DNA of 38,910 bases from RUG11551 sp045546875 (lineage in GTDB: Bacteria; Planctomycetota; Planctomycetia; Pirellulales; Thermoguttaceae): NCBI GenBank assembly GCA_045546875.1, contig JAZQDP010000067.1, positions 1-38,910 on the forward strand. The letters are read 5' to 3'. The position numbers and the translations under genes are program-made. The notes beneath the pieces were generated by a model, which was given only the letters and a program-made list of their open reading frames with translations, was not told the origin of the DNA and did not search any database. Positions 7,214-15,274 of this stretch are shown here, in pieces (position 1 is the stretch's first letter; each line of letters begins with the position of its first letter).

Positions 7214-8692
7214 ATGAGAATATCCGATTTTCTTGTTCATCACGGCATCCAATCCAATCCGTTTGCGGAAGAAGACGCTCAGCAAGACATTGTTTTTCAA
7301 AACGGGTGTTTGGAATCGGCTCGACATCCAGCGTGGGATAAAATCTTCGGCGACCCGGAACTGCCGTCAACGTCGATTGTTTTTGGCGAAAAAGGTTCTG
7401 GAAAAACCGCGTTGAAAATCCAAATGACCGGCGAACTGGAAAAATACAATCAATCTCATCCAAATGAAGGCGATTATGTCATTCAGTATGACAATTTCAA
7501 TCCTTTTTTGGATGCGTTTCAGGAAAGATTTTTTAAATTCCGGCGAACAGCGGACACGCTTCTAAAAAACTGGAAATTGTGGGATCATATTGACGCAATT
7601 TTGACGCTGGGCGTAACCAAATTAACCGACATGGCATTGGAAGCCCGAGACGCCAACGGCTCGACGGGACAAAAAATCAATTTGGATTCCTTAGACCAAA
7701 ATCAAAAATCCGATTTTCTTCTTTTGGCGGCTCTGTATGACCAATCTCCTTCCGGCGGTCAATACAATCGCTGGTCAAAGCTTCGTCATAGATTGGGCGT
7801 TTCCAATTGGAGCGCATGGAAATACTTTAGTATGGGAATCGGTTTATCGGCGTTAGTTGTTACAGCGGCTGTTTTACTTATGCTAAATACATCTGTCGGT
7901 TTTGTCAATGTCGCGCTGTATTCACTTATTGTAATGTTTATTGCCTTTTGTCCGTGGCTTTGGCGTCTTGTAACGCAATGGATGTCTGTCGGCAGCCTTT
8001 GGAGAAATATGCGCGTTCGCAATTTTGATCAAGCTCCTATGCGTCAGATTTTTCTCGATATACCGGCTTCTCGCCTTTCTGGTCAACCGATGCCAACCAG
8101 AGCGCAATCGGACGACCGGTATGCGTTATTGGAAAAGTTCTCAATGCTTACCAAAGCTCTTGGATACAAATCGATTGTCATTTTGGTTGACCGGGTTGAT
8201 GAACCGTATTTAATTAACGGTTCCGCTCCGTATATGCGATCTTTTATTTGGCCCTTGTTGGATAATAAACTGCTTAAATTTTCCGGCGTTGCGTTTAAGG
8301 CGCTTTTACCGGCGGAATTGTACGATTTTGCGAAAAAAGAAAGCAAGGAATTTCATGAACGAAGTCGATTGGATAAGCAAAATATGATAGCCTCTTTGAC
8401 ATGGACGGGGCAATCGCTTTACGATTTAGTCAATGCGCGACTTGCCGCCTGTACAGACAGAACCATGAAAGAGGTTCCAGAGACGTTAGAGAAATTGTTT
8501 GACGCAAATATGACAATTGACCATCTTGTTGTTTCTCTGGAAAAGGTTCGCACGCCGCGGCGGGTGTTTAAATTCCTGTACGAATTGATGAGTGAACACG
8601 TTCAATCGTTTACGGATCAAAATCCTCAATGGCAAATCGCGACAAGTGAATTTGATGGAACGCTTAAACGTTTTTTGAGAGAAGATTTTTAA
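7214..8692 (+). CDS. Membrane-anchored P-loop ATPase (Sll1717/KAP-like)
   Basis: A 492-residue protein. Walker A is GEKGSGKT (58-65) and a Walker B-like strand IVILVDRVDEP (321-331) ends in D-E. Between them, at about 203-224 and 229-250, are two hydrophobic segments forming a transmembrane hairpin inside the NTPase region, an arrangement recalling KAP NTPases. The N-terminus (NPFAEEDA) and overall size recall the Sll1717 group of P-loop ATPases, but I assign this only by pattern. The start at 7214 has an SD-like AAAGGG 6-10 bases upstream and lies 12 bases after queG, suggesting one transcript. Function is unknown. The queG link may be only transcriptional. Confidence 0.8.
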   Translation: MRISDFLVHHGIQSNPFAEEDAQQDIVFQNGCLESARHPAWDKIFGDPELPSTSIVFGEKGSGKTALKIQMTGELEKYNQSHPNEGDYVIQYDNFNPFLDAFQERFFKFRRTADTLLKNWKLWDHIDAILTLGVTKLTDMALEARDANGSTGQKINLDSLDQNQKSDFLLLAALYDQSPSGGQYNRWSKLRHRLGVSNWSAWKYFSMGIGLSALVVTAAVLLMLNTSVGFVNVALYSLIVMFIAFCPWLWRLVTQWMSVGSLWRNMRVRNFDQAPMRQIFLDIPASRLSGQPMPTRAQSDDRYALLEKFSMLTKALGYKSIVILVDRVDEPYLINGSAPYMRSFIWPLLDNKLLKFSGVAFKALLPAELYDFAKKESKEFHERSRLDKQNMIASLTWTGQSLYDLVNARLAACTDRTMKEVPETLEKLFDANMTIDHLVVSLEKVRTPRRVFKFLYELMSEHVQSFTDQNPQWQIATSEFDGTLKRFLREDF

Positions 8693-8703
8693 TTGTTATC
8701 GGT

Positions 8704-8735
8704 AATTCTAAAACGCAAAAATGAGTTTTAGAGTT
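8704..8735 (+). other. Stem-loop after the P-loop ATPase gene
   Basis: 8704-8714 pairs with 8725-8735 (AATTCTAAAAC with GTTTTAGAGTT, one G-U, 10-nt loop). It begins 11 bases after the stop codon and is followed only by TGACATA, so it is a weak terminator candidate. A TTGACA at 8735-8740 overlaps the stem end, but no good -10 lies 16-18 bases on. Confidence 0.5.
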
Positions 8736-8770
8736 TGACATATACTACAGATTTAACCATTTTGAATATT

Positions 8771-9292
8771 ATGAGTTACGATTTGTCTCTGTTTTCTGCT
8801 CGGCAAAGTTGCCGAAATTTTAAGTCTGACCCTGTTCCGGAAGACGTGTTGAACCAGATTCTACACGCTGGAACGCTTGCGCCAACCGGTCGTAATTTGC
8901 AGTCGCCGATTCTTATCGCAGTAACCAACAAGGAACTGCGAGACAAACTGTCGAAAATCAACGGCGAAATTCTGGGAACTTCCAACGATCCGTTTTACGG
9001 CGCCCCGACGGTTGTCATTGTTTTGGCAGATAAAAACGTTCCAACATATTTGTATGACGGTTCTGTGGTTATGGAGAATCTTATGTTGGCGGCTGCCGCG
9101 TGCGGTGTGAACTCTTGCTGGATTCATCGCGCCAAAGAAGAGTTTGAACGTCCTGAAGGCAAAGAGATTCTTAAGCGCCTGGGCATTACCGGTAATTACG
9201 AAGGCATTGGTCATTGCGTTTTGGGGTACGCCGCGGCGCCGCTTCCGGCTCCGACCGCAAAGAAAGAAAACTACGTTTACTATATCAAATAG
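8771..9292 (+). CDS. Nitroreductase-family flavoprotein
   Basis: A 173-residue FMN-dependent reductase of the nitroreductase superfamily, which reduces nitro compounds, quinones or related acceptors with NAD(P)H; the true substrate is unknown. Seen: the FMN phosphate-binding start ARQSCRNF, the conserved LAPTGRNLQSP segment and the C-terminal G-x-G-x-C-V-L-G-Y strand. The ATG at 8771 (MSYDLSLF) places the family start correctly; an in-frame TTG at 8735 would add 12 unrelated residues. Length is typical of the short subgroup that works as a dimer. An imperfect stem (9292-9312) followed by CCTTTTTA after the stop may be a weak terminator. Confidence 0.88.
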   Translation: MSYDLSLFSARQSCRNFKSDPVPEDVLNQILHAGTLAPTGRNLQSPILIAVTNKELRDKLSKINGEILGTSNDPFYGAPTVVIVLADKNVPTYLYDGSVVMENLMLAAAACGVNSCWIHRAKEEFERPEGKEILKRLGITGNYEGIGHCVLGYAAAPLPAPTAKKENYVYYIK

Positions 9293-9339
9293 CTTTCCGT
9301 GCAGGTAAAGCATTCCTTTTTATCGTAAATTGAACAGGC

Positions 9340-10470
9340 ATGTCATCCGTCGAACAAACAGAGCAGCAACTCAAAGAAGCGCAAGAATACAATCGAGCGC
9401 AGCTCAAATTAACGTTAATTGACAAAGCGATTGATTTTGTCTTTTGGGGAGTAGTCGCATTTGTATTGGCAAAACCACTGGGAGAATGGGGCGCTAATAT
9501 TTCTTGGGCTAAATCTGAAATCGCTCAATTGGCAACAATTATTTTAACCGTCTTTGGATTGCATATACTTGTTTCTTTGCCGCTTTCGTTTTATGGCGGG
9601 TTCATATTGGAACACAAATACAATCTTAGCCGTCAGACGTTTGGCGCCTGGCTGTGGAAAAAAGTCAAAATCTGGATACTCACAGGATTGATGGAATGTG
9701 CGTTAATGAGCGGGATGTTTTTGCTGATTAAATATCTTGGCATTTGGTGGATTCCGATTGCTATTTTGACTTTTTTTCTTCTAAGCGTTGTTTTGGGGAT
9801 GCTGCTTCCGGTCGTTATAATGCCATTGTTTTATAAAATCGACCGTATCGAGAACGATGATTTGCTTCTCGGATTGAAGAAATTGACAGAAGGTACGACT
9901 CTGAGCCTGGAAGGCGTATACCGAATGAACCTGTCCAGCGAGACTGTTAAAGCTAATGCCATGCTTGCCGGGTTAGGTCGCACTCGCCGTGTAATTTTAG
10001 GCGACACTTTGTTGGATAATTTTGAACAAGACGAAATCGAGACGGTTTTCGCGCATGAAATCGGTCATCACGTCCATTCGCATTTATGGAAAATGATTCC
10101 GATAAGTTTGCTCTTTTCGGCGCTTCTTTTTGGATTGTGCGATCTGTTTATTCGCTGGTTTTCCGGGCAGACAGACGGAGGTTTTGCTTACGCGAATTTG
10201 CAGCCGTGGATTATTATGCCTGTCAATTTCTTTTTAATGATTCTCTCTACGCTATACGAACCGTTCAACAATGCGGTTAGCCGTCATTTTGAACGCCAGG
10301 CAGACGCCTATGCCTTAGCTCATTGCGGCGCAGACGCCTATATTAGAGCGTTTTCCCGATTGGCAACGTTGAATAAATCCGATCCCAACCCGCCCCGATG
10401 GGAAGTGATTTGGTTTTATTCTCATCCGCCAATTGGAGAACGAATTGCCATGGCGCAGAATCAGGAGTAA
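9340..10470 (+). CDS. M48 family membrane metalloprotease (Ste24/CAAX protease 1-like)
   Basis: A 376-residue integral membrane zinc protease. The zinc motif is HEIGH (239-243) followed by a further His, and the third ligand is Glu318 in FERQADAYA. The C-terminal SHPPIGERI signature is intact. Several hydrophobic segments (about 33-48, 64-90, 110-130, 134-160, 255-275 and 285-305) frame the active site, as in Ste24 proteins. Bacterial members usually act in envelope protein quality control rather than on prenylated substrates. The gene is monocistronic in appearance: a 47-bp gap precedes it and a long non-coding stretch follows. Confidence 0.92.
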   Translation: MSSVEQTEQQLKEAQEYNRAQLKLTLIDKAIDFVFWGVVAFVLAKPLGEWGANISWAKSEIAQLATIILTVFGLHILVSLPLSFYGGFILEHKYNLSRQTFGAWLWKKVKIWILTGLMECALMSGMFLLIKYLGIWWIPIAILTFFLLSVVLGMLLPVVIMPLFYKIDRIENDDLLLGLKKLTEGTTLSLEGVYRMNLSSETVKANAMLAGLGRTRRVILGDTLLDNFEQDEIETVFAHEIGHHVHSHLWKMIPISLLFSALLFGLCDLFIRWFSGQTDGGFAYANLQPWIIMPVNFFLMILSTLYEPFNNAVSRHFERQADAYALAHCGADAYIRAFSRLATLNKSDPNPPRWEVIWFYSHPPIGERIAMAQNQE

Positions 10471-11052
10471 GAGTTGACGGCAATCCTGATTGGGCTGCAT
10501 GCCGTAGTCTGGAGAACAGAAGCTGTGATTGAATATTCCAAAATCACTTTAGGTATTTGATATTGACCATATTGTTTAAGATGTTTATAATATCAAATTG
10601 ACAAGGGGGTATGTACACTTATTGTTTCCATAGGATACGTTCAATTTTCGGTTGACTATGTGGATGGGGATTAATGATGAGAAGCATCAAAAACTTTAGC
10701 CCTGAAAGGGCGAAATGTATATAACCGGCGGGCGTAAGCCTCCGGGTGAGTGAATAAATCAATAACAAAAAATCGATAAATACCCCTTTCCCTCCCGCGG
10801 GGCGCTTGGCGCCGCGCGGGAGGGAAAGGAACTGACTCGATTAAGAAAGATTTTTATGAGCGCATGTTCGTGGGCTTACGCCCCACGGTTACATTTGTGG
10901 CGCCCCCTTCGGGGCTAATGACAATCATCCACACAACTATGGACATTGGCTCGTCAATCTTATCCATTTTTGTAACCCAAAATTTATCACACCCTTTCCA
11001 TATTATAGCGAGTTTTATTAACCCTTTATTTGAACGTTTATGATTTCCTGAC
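10471..11052. other. Long intergenic region holding a compound inverted repeat
   Basis: No credible gene is present in these 582 bp. The centre is the inverted-repeat element described separately (10655-10941). The flanks are AT-rich, unstructured sequence. Confidence 0.7.
10655..10941. repeat. Compound inverted repeat with central 15-bp hairpin (REP/MITE-like)
   Basis: Two copies of a roughly 45-bp unit lie in opposite orientation: the left copy at about 10697-10746 and the right copy at about 10868-10918, read on the minus strand. Each has a small GCCC..GGGC hairpin (GCCCTGAAAGGGC on the left), then AAATGT, then ACCG and a second hairpin around GGGCGTAAGCC. Between them sits a perfect 15-bp stem, 10785-10799 with 10815-10829, extended by GGCGC/GCGCC around a TTG loop. 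The ends carry TGTGGATG (10659-10666) and its complement CATCCACA (10926-10933), with ACTATG directly repeated outside (10655-10660 and 10936-10941). It has no coding capacity. This looks like a mobile non-coding palindromic element; I cannot confirm other genomic copies. Confidence 0.65.
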
Positions 11053-11949
11053 ATGACAAACATGACAGACAACGCATTGTCTATGATTAGCGTAGAAGCA
11101 TTAGATGGAACCGGCATGATTACTCGGCAAGAGAGTAAAGATGGCGTTGTCAATCCATCTTTGGTTATTACTACGTATAATTGGCGGCAAGCGCTTCGTT
11201 TGTGTGTAGAAAGCGTCTTTAATCAAACGGTTCTTCCCAAGGAAATCATTATTGCTGACGATGGTTCAAAAGAAGATACGCGAGAAACGGTTGATCAGCT
11301 TCGCCAAAAATCCCCGGTTCCGATAGTTCATGTCTGGCAGCCAGACGAGGGCTTTCAAGCGGCAAAAATTCGCAATCGCGGCATTGCTGTTGCATCGTCA
11401 GAATATATTGTTATTATTGATGGCGACAATATTCTTGACAAGCGCTTTATTGAAGATCATATTTATTATGCTCAGACAGGACGCTGCGTTTGCGGTAAAA
11501 GGGTTAAACTCGTTCCATCGGTTACAAAGAAAATATTAGAGACAGGAAATTTTAATGCGCCATTCTTTTTTTCTCCGAAAATAAAGTTTGGTTATAATTT
11601 TTATGCAATCAGAAATCGCTGGTTAAGCAATATAACAATTCGTGGAATTAAAATTTTTCGACATGGAGTGAGGGCGCTGTCTTGTAATATGGCGTTTTGG
11701 AAAGCGGATGCAATTCGTATTAACGGTTTCGATGAAAATTATACTACCTGGGGATTAGAAGATTATGATTTTGCTGTTCGAATGTGTCATGCAGACATCG
11801 CGTTAAAAATCATCAAGTTTGCGGCTTTGCAATATCATTTGTATCATTTAACTCGATCTAAAACGTCAATTGTAAATAAGAGCCAATTTCAATCCTGTAT
11901 TGAACAGCTCCGTATTCGAGCGGAAAAAGGGCTTGATCAATATCTTTAG
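11053..11949 (+). CDS. Family 2 glycosyltransferase
   Basis: A 298-residue GT-A-fold transferase that moves a sugar from a nucleotide donor to a glycan. Seen: the nucleotide-binding ADDGS (68-72), the metal-binding IDGDN (Asp123-x-Asp125), and the downstream acceptor-side motif WGLEDYDF (233-240), as in chondroitin-polymerase and galactosyltransferase C-terminal domains. It has no membrane segment and is therefore cytoplasmic or peripheral. Start choice is uncertain: ATGs at 11053 and 11062 are both possible and neither has an SD. The gene sits between the compound repeat and a second transferase only 16 bases downstream, so the pair probably builds one cell-surface glycan. AT content is higher than in neighbouring housekeeping genes. 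Confidence 0.9.
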   Translation: MTNMTDNALSMISVEALDGTGMITRQESKDGVVNPSLVITTYNWRQALRLCVESVFNQTVLPKEIIIADDGSKEDTRETVDQLRQKSPVPIVHVWQPDEGFQAAKIRNRGIAVASSEYIVIIDGDNILDKRFIEDHIYYAQTGRCVCGKRVKLVPSVTKKILETGNFNAPFFFSPKIKFGYNFYAIRNRWLSNITIRGIKIFRHGVRALSCNMAFWKADAIRINGFDENYTTWGLEDYDFAVRMCHADIALKIIKFAALQYHLYHLTRSKTSIVNKSQFQSCIEQLRIRAEKGLDQYL

Positions 11950-11965
11950 AATCTTTTGAAAGGCT

Positions 11966-12886
11966 TTGTTGATAATTGTGAATACAAAAGAACCCATTCC
12001 GATTCTGGTTTTTCATCGCGGCAATGCTGTGTATTTGGAGTGCTGTCTCAATCAGGCTAAAAAATACAATCCAGATTCGAGAATAATTCTTTTAGGCGAT
12101 AGTTCCAACGCCCAAATTAAAGTGGCTGAACATTATAACGCTGACGATTTTTCGGGAGCCAAAGAATTTAAGCCTCTGTATAAGCATTGCAGTTTTCTCT
12201 CTTACGATTTTGAATGGGTCTGTATAGAACGGTGGTTTGCCATACGGGATTTTGTCCGTGCAACGGGAATAAACCGATTTCTTCATATTGATACAGACGT
12301 TCTTTTATTTTGCAACGTAACCGAGGAAGCAAAGCGGTTTGAAGGTTATGACGCAACCGTCGCCCGATGGGACGATCAGCGTCTTATGGCGCATTTCCTT
12401 CTTGTTAATAACACAAATATTCTGGAAGGTTTTTGCGATTATATGACAGAATTGTATTCAAACGAGAAAGAATTGCAAAGACTTATACAGAAAAATATAA
12501 ATCCTAAAGGGAACAGAGCAAGACTGCCATGGGTTAGCGACATGTCTTTGCTCAACGATTATTACGATCAGAAACAGCCGAATTTCTTTTTCCTGGAAAA
12601 CACGCTCGAACAGGGCGTGGGATTTGAGAACCGAATTACAGACCCTGCCGGATTTCAGACGGAATGGTGGATGATGCGAAAACAACGAATCAAGAAGATT
12701 CGATTTGAAAACGGCCTCCCGATAGCCTGGACGGTTGACGGTAAGCGTATTTCCATGAAAATGCTGCATTACCATTCATTAACAAAATATCTTATGCCAT
12801 ACCATGTTCGCGGCATAGACGCACATTGGCGATTTTTCTGGCGCGAACTGCTATTTGATCACAAAATATTTAAGGGAAGACGATAG
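11966..12886 (+). CDS. Probable glycosyltransferase (DXD type)
   Basis: About 306 residues. The core reads as a GT-A-like fold: N-terminal IPILVFHRGN, then FLHIDTDVLLF with Asp109-x-Asp111 as a DXD metal site. I do not place it in a numbered family. No ATG opens the frame: candidates are TTG at 11966 or 11969 or GTG at 11978. GAAAGG at 11958-11963 fits the second TTG best by spacing, but the start is unresolved. The C-terminus is rich in aromatic and basic residues (HWRFFWRELLF), suggesting membrane contact. It follows the family 2 transferase by 16 bases and converges with comM 17 bases beyond its stop. Confidence 0.75.
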   Translation: MLIIVNTKEPIPILVFHRGNAVYLECCLNQAKKYNPDSRIILLGDSSNAQIKVAEHYNADDFSGAKEFKPLYKHCSFLSYDFEWVCIERWFAIRDFVRATGINRFLHIDTDVLLFCNVTEEAKRFEGYDATVARWDDQRLMAHFLLVNNTNILEGFCDYMTELYSNEKELQRLIQKNINPKGNRARLPWVSDMSLLNDYYDQKQPNFFFLENTLEQGVGFENRITDPAGFQTEWWMMRKQRIKKIRFENGLPIAWTVDGKRISMKMLHYHSLTKYLMPYHVRGIDAHWRFFWRELLFDHKIFKGRR

Positions 12887-12903
12887 CTTTAGCTCCCTCC
12901 GCG

Positions 12904-14481
12904 TTACTTCCAGAACTCTCTGTCGAGGGTTCTGTAATTAATCGCTTCCATGAGGTGTTCAACCTGAATGTTTTGCGCGTTGTCGAGATCTGCAATCGTT
13001 CTGGCTAAACGCAGAATCTTGTCGTGCGCTCTGGCGGAAAGCCCCATCTCGTTAATGGCGCTGCCCATGACATTTCGGCACTCTTCATTTAATGGACAGA
13101 ATTGTCGAATTTGCCTGGCGGTTAATTGGGAATTGTACAGAATTTTAGCGTGAGAATATCGTTTGGCTTGAATGGCGTGCGCCATTACGACTTTTTCTCT
13201 CAAACTGGCGCTGGACTCTGTTTCCTGAGTGGAAACGAGGTCGTTGTACGGCACAGCCGGGACTTCAACATGGATGTCGATTCTGTCCAGCAATGGACCG
13301 GAAATCTTGTTGATATACCGTTCAATCTGCGGGACAGAACAGTGACAGTCTCGCCGTGGGTCGTTACGATAGCCGCAAGGGCAGGGGTTCATTGCCGCAA
13401 CGAGCATGAAGTTTGCCGGGAAGCTGACGTGCGCCTGCGCCCGGGAAATGAGAATCGTCCCTTCTTCCAATGGCTGACGAAGGACTTCCAGCGTCCGGCG
13501 ATTGAATTCCGGCAACTCGTCCAGAAAGAGAATTCCGTTATGCGCCAGCGAGATTTCTCCCGGCGCGGGATTGGAGCCGCCGCCGACCAGACCGGGTTCG
13601 GAAATGGTGTGGTGCGGAGCGCGAAACGGTCGAACGGCAAACAGAGGACGTTCGGCTGAAACCGCCCCGACGGCGCTGTAAATACGAGTTGTTTCGATTG
13701 ACTCTTCCGGCGTTAGCGGAGGAAGAATCGTCGGCATGCGTTTCGCCAGCATCGTCTTGCCGGAACCGGGAGGTCCGATCATCAAAATGTTATGACAACC
13801 AGCGGCGGCAACCAGCATTGCCCGTTTTGTCATTTCCTGACCTCGAACGTCTGAGAAGTCAATGTCGTACTGCCCGCCCTCAGCGTACCATTGATCGATA
13901 TTGCACTGAAGCGGTTCGATGGGCAGTGTATCAGCTAAAAAAGCCAACGCCTGTGTGAGCGAATCGACGGGAATGACGTCAACGTCTGGCACGACAGCCG
14001 CTTCCGGCGCGTTTTGACGCGGAAGAATCAAGCCGTGAATTTCGCTGGAGCCTTCTTTGTATCGTTTAGCGATTTCGATAGCAATCGACAGCGCGCCTTT
14101 AACCGCTCGAACGGAACCGTCCAGAGCCAACTCGCCAATCAGAGCGTATTGACCAAATTTCTCTTGAGAGATTGCGTTTGCCGCCGCCATCATTCCGATT
14201 GCAATTGGCAAATCAAATGCTGCTGCCTGTTTGGGAAGTTCTGCTGGCGCAAGATTGATAACAACTTTCATCGGCTCTCGGTAGATCCCGGAATTGACCA
14301 TAGCTCGGTCAACGCGATAGACGCTTTCTCGAACTGTGGTTTCGGGCAATCCGACTATCGTGTACCGGCTTTCTTCTTGCGAACCATCGCCCTTGGGCGG
14401 AAGTGGTGAGACGTCAACTTCTACTTCGACCGGCAAGGCGTCGATACCCATCAGAGCGAACGTTGCGAGTTTGGCAAGCAT
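12904..14481 (-). CDS. comM: ComM/YifB family Mg-chelatase-like AAA ATPase
   Basis: A 525-residue protein. In Vibrio and Haemophilus ComM is a hexameric helicase that promotes branch migration during integration of transforming DNA. Seen: the family start MLAKLATFALMGIDA (which fixes the start at 14481, although the frame stays open for 87 more codons upstream), an N-terminal Lon-protease-like fold region, Walker A GPPGSGKT (236-243), Walker B ILFLDE (317-322), a Cys cluster CPCG...CHC (367-381), and the C-terminal helical domain ending in the family motif ARTIADLD. Length is normal. No SD is visible; CTCCT rather than GGAGG lies upstream on the coding strand. Confidence 0.95.
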   Translation of the reverse strand: MLAKLATFALMGIDALPVEVEVDVSPLPPKGDGSQEESRYTIVGLPETTVRESVYRVDRAMVNSGIYREPMKVVINLAPAELPKQAAAFDLPIAIGMMAAANAISQEKFGQYALIGELALDGSVRAVKGALSIAIEIAKRYKEGSSEIHGLILPRQNAPEAAVVPDVDVIPVDSLTQALAFLADTLPIEPLQCNIDQWYAEGGQYDIDFSDVRGQEMTKRAMLVAAAGCHNILMIGPPGSGKTMLAKRMPTILPPLTPEESIETTRIYSAVGAVSAERPLFAVRPFRAPHHTISEPGLVGGGSNPAPGEISLAHNGILFLDELPEFNRRTLEVLRQPLEEGTILISRAQAHVSFPANFMLVAAMNPCPCGYRNDPRRDCHCSVPQIERYINKISGPLLDRIDIHVEVPAVPYNDLVSTQETESSASLREKVVMAHAIQAKRYSHAKILYNSQLTARQIRQFCPLNEECRNVMGSAINEMGLSARAHDKILRLARTIADLDNAQNIQVEHLMEAINYRTLDREFWK

Positions 14482-14977
14482 TTGAATTGTTTTTAGGAGT
14501 GAAAGGTTCAAAGAAGAGCGCAGCAGGGCTGAGAAAAACAACTCAAGTCCAAACGCTAATCTGGCAAATGTTGAAAAATAAATACATATCCGTAAAGAGA
14601 AGAAAATCTGTATAAAAAACATACCCCAGCCTTTTCGTCTCTGAGCGGATGAGAAAAAAGAAAACAAGAGGATTCGAAATTGAATTATTGGATGTCTTCT
14701 TTCATATATAATGATTTTAATGTAAATTGAGTAAATCGTCAATAGGGGCGGAAAGAATTTTGAATACGTGAATTCACCTGTTTTGCATGAAAAATTCTTG
14801 CGGGGAGCGCCCCCAAAAATTTTTTCTAAGGGGGGTATTTCAAACTTGAATAAAATTTGCTATAATAGGTGAATCAGTTGATGGATGACTGAATAATCAG
14901 AACGACCGTTAAAATTGGTCTTGACGGTAAATTTGGAAGTTTTCCCAAAAAACAATCTGAATTTTCACGGAGGTATT
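14482..14977. other. Divergent intergenic region between comM and the alpha-CTD gene
   Basis: No credible gene. It holds GTGAATTCAC (14768-14777, a perfect palindrome) and a G4/C5/G6 arrangement: GGGG 14802-14805, CCCCC 14810-14814 and GGGGGG 14830-14835, which could form either of two exclusive stems. The plus-strand promoter for the alpha-CTD gene lies at 14858-14866. Confidence 0.6.
14858..14866 (+). promoter_or_regulatory. Extended -10 promoter of the alpha-CTD gene
   Basis: TGC-TATAAT at 14858-14866 is a consensus -10 with the TG extension. The -35 position 17 bases upstream (14838-14843, TTTCAA) is poor, which suits an extended -10 promoter. The predicted start near 14873 leaves a leader of about 105 nt. 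Confidence 0.55.
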
Positions 14978-15253
14978 ATGTCTACACGCGTCCCATTGCG
15001 CCCTGAAATCGTAGCGCACGAAGAACTTCAGCGTAAACTTAAACTCAGCACAGCAGAAATTGGTTTGCAGCTTCGCACCACAAACTGTCTTGAAGAACAA
15101 GGCATTTTTACGGTTCAGGATTTGCTCAATAGCGACCCGTCGCGATTGCTGAGCATTTCCAATTTCGGAGAAAAAACTCTCGAAGAGGTTTATCTTGCAT
15201 TGGAGCGGATTGGTTTTTATCGGAAATCGCGTCAGAAAAAGAACGTTGCTTAA
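14978..15253 (+). CDS. Stand-alone RNA polymerase alpha C-terminal-domain-like protein
   Basis: A 91-residue protein, essentially one alpha-CTD (about residues 24-80) with a short basic tail (RKSRQKK). The start at 14978 is fixed by a strong SD (GGAGG at 14969-14973, 5-nt spacing); the frame is open further upstream. Alignment by eye with E. coli RpoA gives Arg33 = R265, Asn36 = N268, Cys37 = C269, Gly64 = G296, Lys66 = K298, Thr67 = S299 and Glu70 = E302, so the UP-element DNA-reading set is kept. No alpha N-terminal domain is present, so it cannot assemble into the enzyme as alpha does. Similar small proteins occur in planctomycetes; role unproven, perhaps a DNA-binding competitor or adaptor. 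A DUF3592-like membrane gene starts 21 bases later, probably in the same transcript. Confidence 0.85.
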   Translation: MSTRVPLRPEIVAHEELQRKLKLSTAEIGLQLRTTNCLEEQGIFTVQDLLNSDPSRLLSISNFGEKTLEEVYLALERIGFYRKSRQKKNVA

Positions 15254-15274
15254 TTTTGAATTGTATGTCTGAAC

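Noticed and set aside
8735..8770. TTG start adding 12 residues to the nitroreductase
   Set aside because: The ATG at 8771 matches the usual family start.
10655..10941. ACTATG as a proven target-site duplication
   Set aside because: Six bases can match by chance; without an empty site it is only suggestive.
14482..14742. 87-codon N-terminal extension of ComM
   Set aside because: ComM proteins begin MLAKL..ALxGID; the upstream stretch is AT-rich, hydrophobic and unlike the family.
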